NCBI RefSeq assembly: GCF_002902685.1
Contig: NZ_PPRN01000006.1
Coordinates: forward strand, 36,965-100,964
DNA length: 64,000 bases
Direction of reading: 5' to 3'
Source of the DNA: Staphylococcus pettenkoferi
GTDB lineage: Bacteria; Bacillota; Bacilli; Staphylococcales; Staphylococcaceae
Shown: positions 58,669 to 64,000 of the stretch, piece after piece
How the letters are laid out: each line of letters starts with the position of its first letter
Position numbering within the stretch: position 1 is the stretch's first letter
Position numbers and translations under genes: made by a program
Notes under the pieces: generated by a model
The model's input: only the letters and a program-made list of their open reading frames with translations
What the model was told of the DNA's origin: nothing
The model's database searches: none

Positions 58669-59694
58669 CTATTTCTTCATTCTTTGAAACGACTTAACGT
58701 TACGCTCTAATTTACGTTGTTCCTCTTCATCCATTTCATCTTCAATTTCCATACCAAGCATATCTTCAATTAAATCTTCATGTGACAAGATAGCTTCAGT
58801 TCCACCATATTCATCAAGAACGATAGCGAGATGCTTGCGCGTGATTGTCATTTTACGCAAAGCCCATTCAGCTCGGTTATGTTCATTCACAAATAGGGGT
58901 TGAGATGTATAGTCCAGCAACTGCTTATCTAAATTACGGCTCCAAGCGAGCAAATACTTCGAGTGAAAGATGCCGACAATATTGTCGATATCGCCATCAT
59001 ACACTGGATAGCGTGTATAAGGATGTGAAATGACCGTGTCATAAACTTCTTCGTAACTCGCCTCTTTGGAAAAGGCTGTCACATTAATTCGTGGTGTCGT
59101 ATTGATATCCGTAATCTTTAGTTTGCCAAAGTCCATCACACCTTGAATACGATTTCTTTCCATCTCGTTAAAAGCACCTTCACTACCCGCAATGGTCACC
59201 ATCTGACGAATTTCTTCCTTAGAATAATGTTGAGACGTCGTTTCGCCTCTTGAAAGTAAACGATTGATACCATCTGTTAACGCGTTCAAGATCTTCGTTA
59301 TGGGTTTAAAAATAATGACGAAAAACTGGATTGGTGTGAAGACCAAGCGCGCAATGCGATCAGGATATGTCGCCGCGACAGACTTCGGAATTACTTCAGA
59401 GATGATGATAATTGCCACCGTCGTCACTGCTGTTGCAATACCTACATTGAGGCCAAGTCGCACAGCAAGAATCGTTACCAACGTAGGAAGAATGATATTC
59501 GCGATATTATTTCCGATGAGAATCGTCGTTATAAATTCACTCGGCTTATTCAGCAGATTCACGAGTTTCTGAGCTTTAGAGTCACCCTCATTCGCAGCCG
59601 TCTGAATCTTCATGCGATTTGCCGCCGTTAACGCCGTCTCACTTCCCGAGAAGAAGAACGAGGCAAATAACAAGATGATAATCGATATAACCAT
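58669..59694 (-). CDS. CNNM/CorC-family membrane protein with CBS domains (MpfB-like)
   Basis: 341-residue protein: DUF21/CNNM transmembrane domain (1-about 165, three or four helices with FSGSETALTAANR and SEVIPKSVAATYPDR) followed by a CBS pair (about 195-310, MDFGKLKITDINTTPR ... LDEYGGTEAILSHEDLIEDMLG). There is no CorC_HlyC C-terminal domain. Length and architecture fit MpfB of S. aureus, the shorter relative of the Mg2+ exporter MpfA; Mg2+ transport or sensing is inferred. AAAGGGG before the ATG. First gene of a two-gene unit. Confidence 0.87.
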   Translation of the reverse strand: MVISIIILLFASFFFSGSETALTAANRMKIQTAANEGDSKAQKLVNLLNKPSEFITTILIGNNIANIILPTLVTILAVRLGLNVGIATAVTTVAIIIISEVIPKSVAATYPDRIARLVFTPIQFFVIIFKPITKILNALTDGINRLLSRGETTSQHYSKEEIRQMVTIAGSEGAFNEMERNRIQGVMDFGKLKITDINTTPRINVTAFSKEASYEEVYDTVISHPYTRYPVYDGDIDNIVGIFHSKYLLAWSRNLDKQLLDYTSQPLFVNEHNRAEWALRKMTITRKHLAIVLDEYGGTEAILSHEDLIEDMLGMEIEDEMDEEEQRKLERNVKSFQRMKK

Positions 59695-60109
59695 AGATCT
59701 ACAACCCCTTTATGTATGTCTAATTTGTTGAATCATCTTACGTTAATACTATAGGATAAATCATCTTCAAGTAAAATACCTTGAACTGCAATATAGCCAT
59801 ATTTTTAATCTACCCTTTTATAAATAGGGCGAGTCTCAAAAACCGAATGCTTAATGGTTCGCTTCGTTAAAAGATAAGTTAATTTATAATAAATTTACTA
59901 TTTCATTCATGAATAGGGTGTGATATCGTAACCTATGTCAGTGTGAATTGTGTGATGCATTGTGATAGTGGGTCATTACATATACATAACAGTGATTTTA
60001 CTGAATATTCATATCTTATAATATTAAAAGTGCATGCGAACGTATCTCGTCTTAGCATAAATCTACAAGCATTGCACAGCACATCGAAGATTCTACAGGA
60101 GGTTATATT
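59695..60109. other. AT-rich gap between mpfB and the EMYY lipoprotein gene
   Basis: 415 bases without a convincing gene. A TATAAT at 60017-60022 may be the lipoprotein promoter's -10, but no -35 at proper spacing is clear. No repeat of family A or B is present. Confidence 0.4.
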
Positions 60110-61024
60110 ATGAAGAAGTTACAGTTACTCGGTTCAACATTACTTTGCTCAACTCTATTACTCACAGGTTGTCAAAGTCACGAAGACAAGGTGAAAGAGG
60201 AGAAGAAACAAGAAGCGAAGAAGAAAGCTGATAAGAAAAAGCAACAAAAAATCGAAAAAGACTATCGTGAGCACGCTAAAACATTCTTTGAAGATATGTA
60301 TAGAGGTGCCCATGCAAGTAATATTAAAATCGATGACCCTGATGGTGATAACAAGGACTTTAGACGTCGAGATAAAGAACTAAAGAAAGCTTACAAGAAA
60401 TATAAGGATGGTATGGGTAAATATCCAATTAAAGATACTGAAAATAAACAAATAGATCAATTTATTAAAGATATTTATCAAGTCGATAAAGCGAACCATG
60501 ATTATGAAAGTAAACTGCGTGACATTAAAGGATTAGATCCAAAAATCATTAGAAAGTTAATGTTACAAGAATACTACTATTATGATTTCACAATGTTAAT
60601 CATCGGAGGGAAATACGAGTCTCTTGATTTTGAAGACTTATTTGATAAAAAGACATCAGATTATATAAGCACAATTATTACCGATGGCAATAATAATCCA
60701 CAGAATACAATGGCCAACTTTATCGGACGTCAAGGTGAAGGCAAAGAGGCAACTAAAGATCAATTGAAACAACTACCAAAAATGAGTTTAGATCGTTATA
60801 GTAAAGTTGTTACTGATAAATCTGTTGAGACAAAGTCTGCAGATAGAACGAACAAAGCAATCGATAAGATAAATAAACATTTAGATAAAGATTCTAAAAT
60901 AGCTCACGTTAAAGACAGTGTCAATTCACATCTTTATACCGCAATTGGTGCTGAAGATGAAATGTTTGAGTATCAAGATGAATATAAAGAAAAATTAAAG
61001 CAAGCAGAAGCGCAGGGTAAATAA
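60110..61024 (+). CDS. EMYY-motif-type staphylococcal lipoprotein
   Basis: 304-residue cell-surface lipoprotein of unknown function. Lipoprotein signal peptide with lipobox LLTGC (Cys21), then a Lys/Glu-rich coiled stretch (about 25-55), then a helical domain with FFEDMYRG (the position of the family's EMYY-like motif), IDQFIKDIYQVDKANHDY and LMLQEYYYYDF. ACAGGAGG lies seven bases before the ATG. The next gene is a broken paralogue, so this pair came from a local duplication. Function not assigned. Confidence 0.8.
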   Translation: MKKLQLLGSTLLCSTLLLTGCQSHEDKVKEEKKQEAKKKADKKKQQKIEKDYREHAKTFFEDMYRGAHASNIKIDDPDGDNKDFRRRDKELKKAYKKYKDGMGKYPIKDTENKQIDQFIKDIYQVDKANHDYESKLRDIKGLDPKIIRKLMLQEYYYYDFTMLIIGGKYESLDFEDLFDKKTSDYISTIITDGNNNPQNTMANFIGRQGEGKEATKDQLKQLPKMSLDRYSKVVTDKSVETKSADRTNKAIDKINKHLDKDSKIAHVKDSVNSHLYTAIGAEDEMFEYQDEYKEKLKQAEAQGK

Positions 61025-61102
61025 TCTTTCCGACTCCCTACGATAATAACAATGGCTCAAAAATAAAACGAAACCAAAATGATTTCAAACGAGGTAAATA
61101 TC

Positions 61103-61909
61103 ATGTACAAAAATTTCAAACTGATAGCTATTTTGATGCTTACAACTTTAATCATTCTTACCGGCTGCGAATTACCTATTAAAAAGAAATCTGATTATCC
61201 AACAACTGCGAAAAGGTTTATAAGTCAGTTGGCTGTAAACAATCAAGACGTTCCCTCCTCTTATAAAGAGGTAATAGCTATTGATAAAAAGCATCAGAAA
61301 GATCTTGAAAAATACTATAAAGAGTATTAAAACAACATTGATAAAAATGATTTAAAGAATAAAGACTATAAAAAACTTGATCATATCCTTACCGAAATCT
61401 ATGAAGTCAATCACGATTTCATGAAAAATATAAATCAAATTGGTAATGTTAAAAACATAGATGAATCTACTTACACGAAACATTTAGAACAATACTTATA
61501 TTTAGGTGAAATGCTGACTAGTAATGTTGCTATCGAACTAGATGAATTTAATTTAGAATATGATGAAATTTTAGGTGAAAAGCACGCATCTATGTTAGAA
61601 GATTTACTTACAAATGAAGAAATGCCAACAACTCAACTTAGATTTTTTGCTTATAAGCAAGACCACGGATACGTCGTACCTAAAAACCAACGTTCTAATA
61701 TATCTAAAATCGATTTAAATAAATATCAAGACTACACTACGAAAAGGCATAATAAAAAACTTTCTAAACAAAATATTAATGAAGTAATTGATTCGATTAA
61801 TAATAAACTAGATGATGACATTCAATTCAAACATGTTGATGATACTATGCCTGCATGTATAGTAAGTACTTTATCAGAAGAACTCAAAGCCTTAAATAAG
61901 TATGCCTAA
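61103..61909 (+). pseudogene. EMYY-type lipoprotein paralogue broken by an in-frame stop
   Basis: The lipoprotein signal (MYKNFKLIAI..., lipobox ILTGC, Cys22) is followed by about 54 codons, then a TAA at 61328-61330. Reading straight on in the same frame gives 192 more codons without a stop, and these align to the preceding lipoprotein: LDHILTEIYEVNHDF against IDQFIKDIYQVDKANHDY, and NINEVIDSINNKLDDD...FKHVDDT against NKAIDKINKHLDKDSKIAHVKDS. So it is one gene with a nonsense codon, not two genes. GAGGT precedes the ATG. The product would be a 75-residue fragment. A base error in the assembly could also explain it. Confidence 0.8.
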
Positions 61910-61978
61910 GTACACACCCTATTATCTTAGCGAAAATATTTTTTAATGCTACTAAAAGATTAACAAAAAGTTATAAAG

Positions 61979-62026
61979 AAGAAGCGCAACTCAAAGTTAT
62001 CACTAGCTTAGAGTTGCGCTTTTTAA
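61979..62026. terminator. Terminator between the lipoprotein genes
   Basis: Stem AAGCGCAACTCAAAG / CTTAGAGTTGCGCTT followed by TTT on the plus strand; may work both ways. Confidence 0.82.
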
Positions 62027-62112
62027 ACTTATCTTTAAGTTGTTTACAAATCTTCTCAGTCGTTACTTGCGAGCATCTTTCCTTTAAACCTTCCACTGCT
62101 TTCGATGACCTA

Positions 62113-62733
62113 TCACTCTGGTTGGTCAGAAATATTAATCTTATCTTTCATTTCATCTAAATCTTTCGCTTTATGGTATTTATGGACGATACGCTTGGTA
62201 TTAAATTTTATTCCGCCCTTATGCATATCTTCAAATTTAAACGGACTCTGACTACCAAATAAGATAATTTCTTTCTGACTGACTGCGATATATGAGCGAT
62301 AAGGTCCCTTATTAGGCTGCACGACATACACTTTCATACCATCTGGCGTATGTTCGATATTAGCTTTGTGTAGTTGCAACTCAGAAATCGATTTATATTT
62401 ATCCTTACCTTTTAACCCTTGATATTGCAACTCATATTTACCTCTTTTTAACTCTTTCGCCGTAATCATATAACGATCGACATTGCGCGCATGAAGCGTC
62501 ATTGCAATGAGCGCTTTATCATCATAATCCGCTTGATGATTTTCACTTTTACCATGAGATGTCGCATGATCGTCCTTAGATGTATGGTCTGACTTCGACT
62601 GTGAGCTATGCTTCTCCGTCTTCTTAGCGTGAGAAGCCGTGTCAGAATCCTCATCATTTGAATGATTGAACCCGCAACCTGACAATATCGTCGCCGAAAT
62701 CAGCCCACAACATACGAGCGTTCTCACTTTCAT
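62113..62733 (-). CDS. His-rich lipoprotein, downstream member of a pair
   Basis: 206-residue predicted surface lipoprotein. Signal peptide with lipobox ILSGC (Cys20), then a low-complexity Ser/His/Lys/Asp linker (about 22-70) with repeated KSDHTSKDDHATSHG-type sequence, then a globular domain: ALIAMTLHARNVDR, HTPDGMKVYVV, SYIAVSQKEIILFG. The same layout and a matching DGM core occur in the next gene upstream, so the two are paralogues in one unit (gap 18). AAAGGGGATGGG precedes the ATG. The family is not recognised; metal binding by the His linker is a guess. Confidence 0.75.
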   Translation of the reverse strand: MKVRTLVCCGLISATILSGCGFNHSNDEDSDTASHAKKTEKHSSQSKSDHTSKDDHATSHGKSENHQADYDDKALIAMTLHARNVDRYMITAKELKRGKYELQYQGLKGKDKYKSISELQLHKANIEHTPDGMKVYVVQPNKGPYRSYIAVSQKEIILFGSQSPFKFEDMHKGGIKFNTKRIVHKYHKAKDLDEMKDKINISDQPE

Positions 62734-62751
62734 CTTCCCATCCCCTTTACT

Positions 62752-63630
62752 TTAAATTTCTTCTCCATCCTCATTATATTTCGTCACATTGCCATCTTCA
62801 TCAATAATATACGAACCACGCAAGTTCCCTGCTTTATCCGTATATGAGAAGCCCCAATTATCACCATCAGTCTTTTCAGGCTCTTTGAAAATGTACTTAT
62901 CGGTATTTAAAGCATGGCCTTCATAGTCCTCTACTTTATCTATCACATTACTACGCGTCACTTTCGTATCACTATCTGACGAATCATTATCTTTCGCTTT
63001 GTAATGACCATAACCATCATTACCCTTCAGATTAGTGAACAACGCCGCATACTTATCAATTTGCGCTTGCGAAGGATGCTTCAATTTAAACACTTCACCG
63101 TTATTCAGAATACGTTGTGATTCCTTTCTACTATAGTCATCGTCCATCCAACGGCGATCTTGGAAGTGATTCGGCACACCATAAACAGTTATCGTTCCAT
63201 CATTGTTGTTCGTATAATGGATAATTCCTCGTGCTCGTGGAGTCGCTACGATGAGCTGCATACCGTCTGGATAAGATGCGCTATCCACATCATCGAACGG
63301 ATTCATCTTATTACCGGAAACGTCACTGTGCATGAACTCAACAACATCTGATGGCCCAAATACTGTCAGCCACACTTTAGCATAATACTCAGCCGATTGT
63401 GTATTCTCTTGATGCGAATTAGAACTTGAGTTACTGTTGTCTTTCTTCTTCGCAAAGCGATGCACGTTCTTTTTCTCATGATGTTTCTCGTTGTGATGAC
63501 TCTCGTGCTTCTCGTTGTTAGTTGACTTCGAACCGTGTTGACCTTTACTATCTGAACTGCCATCATTTCCACAAGCCGCGAGCAGTAGTGATGTGACGAG
63601 GAGTCCAGACACAATATATTTTTTATTCAT
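62752..63630 (-). CDS. His-rich lipoprotein, upstream member of a pair
   Basis: 292-residue predicted surface lipoprotein. Signal peptide with lipobox LLAAC (Cys20), a His/Lys/Ser linker (about 28-75, including KHESHHNEKHHEKK), a domain with YYAKVWLTVFG, SYPDGMQLIVATPRARGIIHY and TITVYGVPNHFQD paralleling its neighbour, and a C-terminal extension ending in YIIDEDGNVTKYNEDGEE. Weak ribosome site before the ATG. No Zur or Fur box was seen upstream. Function not assigned. Confidence 0.75.
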   Translation of the reverse strand: MNKKYIVSGLLVTSLLLAACGNDGSSDSKGQHGSKSTNNEKHESHHNEKHHEKKNVHRFAKKKDNSNSSSNSHQENTQSAEYYAKVWLTVFGPSDVVEFMHSDVSGNKMNPFDDVDSASYPDGMQLIVATPRARGIIHYTNNNDGTITVYGVPNHFQDRRWMDDDYSRKESQRILNNGEVFKLKHPSQAQIDKYAALFTNLKGNDGYGHYKAKDNDSSDSDTKVTRSNVIDKVEDYEGHALNTDKYIFKEPEKTDGDNWGFSYTDKAGNLRGSYIIDEDGNVTKYNEDGEEI

Positions 63631-63756
63631 TCACTCATCTCTTTTCAGTAAAAGTATTATATTTTCGTGGCCCAATCAAAGTATGATCCTTTGCGATTAT
63701 TATACTATATTTTCAGTAAAATGAATGCGTTTTATTTACGTTTCTTGAGTATGTAA

Positions 63757-63794
63757 AAAGGCCACGTTGCAAGTTTGGCAACGCGGCTGGTTAA
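63757..63794 (-). terminator. Terminator of the truncated right-edge gene
   Basis: Minus-strand stem GCCGCGTTGC / GCAACGTGGC and CTTTTT, just after the stop at 63800. Confidence 0.85.
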
Positions 63795-63799
63795 AAAAT

Positions 63800-63981
63800 C
63801 TACTTAAGTAATGATTCACTAAATTCAGACCATGCTAATGAGATCTGTTCAAACTTATAAGGATAAACTAACTTTAAATTATCTAAATTTGACTCAATAA
63901 GAACATTATTAGAGTTTATCGTGTTAGGCTTATGCACCCTTACATGACAATAATCTTTTGTAATATATTGCAGAGTAGGAC
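63800..63981 (-). CDS. C-terminal end of an unidentified protein (cut by contig end)
   Basis: 59 codons open to the contig edge on the minus strand, ending KFEQISLAWSEFSESLLK and a TAG stop, followed at once by a strong terminator. The other two minus frames have stops, so this is probably a real gene end. Too short to assign a family. The start and most of the gene are missing. Confidence 0.55.
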
Positions 63982-64000
63982 CTGTCTCTTATACACATCT
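63982..64000. other. Residual Nextera/Tn5 mosaic-end adapter (not genomic)
   Basis: The final 19 bases, CTGTCTCTTATACACATCT, are exactly the reverse complement of the Tn5 mosaic end used in tagmentation libraries. They should be trimmed. Confidence 0.97.

Noticed and set aside
61421..61909. A separate gene starting at the internal ATG after the broken lipoprotein
   Set aside because: It has no signal peptide or ribosome site and continues the alignment of the upstream frame to the intact paralogue, so it is the 3' part of one damaged gene.
63631..63756. A Fur or Zur box upstream of the His-rich lipoprotein pair
   Set aside because: The GATTATTATAC stretch there is not palindromic and matches neither consensus well.

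Overview
The window reads as a draft chromosomal contig from a Staphylococcus or very close relative. The evidence is a set of staphylococcal hallmark genes (CoA-disulfide reductase, the SpsA/SpsB signal peptidase pair, a seven-gene Mnh antiporter operon, EMYY-type lipoproteins, an MpfB-like CNNM protein) in the order known from S. aureus around clpB, addAB, pgi, argGH, gudB/rocD and mnh. The species cannot be fixed from the sequence alone. No rRNA, tRNA, CRISPR array, prophage or transposase gene was seen. The last 19 bases are the Tn5/Nextera mosaic end, so the right edge is an assembly artefact.

Layout. 1-8.1 kb: the 5' part of clpB (CtsR-controlled), sufT, a Cof-type HAD phosphatase, cdr, an LLM flavin monooxygenase, a YisL membrane protein and a FAH-family hydrolase. 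8.3-15.5 kb: addA and addB, overlapping by 4 bases. 15.9-19.3 kb: spsB, spsA and pgi, separated by about 1 kb of palindromic repeats. 19.6-28 kb: a nitrogen/arginine block in which argG-argH-argF (forward) converges on gudB-rocD-rocA (reverse). 28.6-32 kb: an OYE-like flavoenzyme, an S1-domain protein, ppiB and kapB. 32.2-38 kb: mnhA to mnhG. 38.2-45.7 kb: a FAD protein behind a good match to a Zur box, a PBP4-like DD-carboxypeptidase, a thioesterase, an NhaC antiporter, leucyl aminopeptidase and NDH-2. 46-57.4 kb: a core Firmicute cluster matching Bacillus yut/yuz/yun genes (SufA-type carrier, UPF0349, YutJ-like flavoprotein, YuzD, Nfu, hydroxyacid dehydrogenase, NagD-like HAD, YutE, DUF3055, YutD, lipA, YunD, YunE, YunF). 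57.5-64 kb: a nitronate-monooxygenase-like enzyme, MpfB, and a lipoprotein region with one intact and one nonsense-broken EMYY gene, two His-rich lipoproteins and a truncated reading frame.

How the genes work together. RocD, RocA and GudB link ornithine, P5C/proline, glutamate and 2-oxoglutarate. ArgF, ArgG and ArgH carry ornithine to arginine, so the block can run a proline-to-arginine route, and cre-like sites before gudB and rocA suggest carbon catabolite control. SufT, the SufA-type carrier, Nfu and UPF0349 lie near Fe-S users such as LipA. The Mnh complex and NhaC handle Na+/H+ exchange.

The most unusual content is non-coding. A ~100-bp double-hairpin repeat (family A, seven copies) keeps its stems paired while stem bases change. 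A larger palindromic MITE-like element (family B, four copies) is present once empty and once with a family A copy inserted in it.
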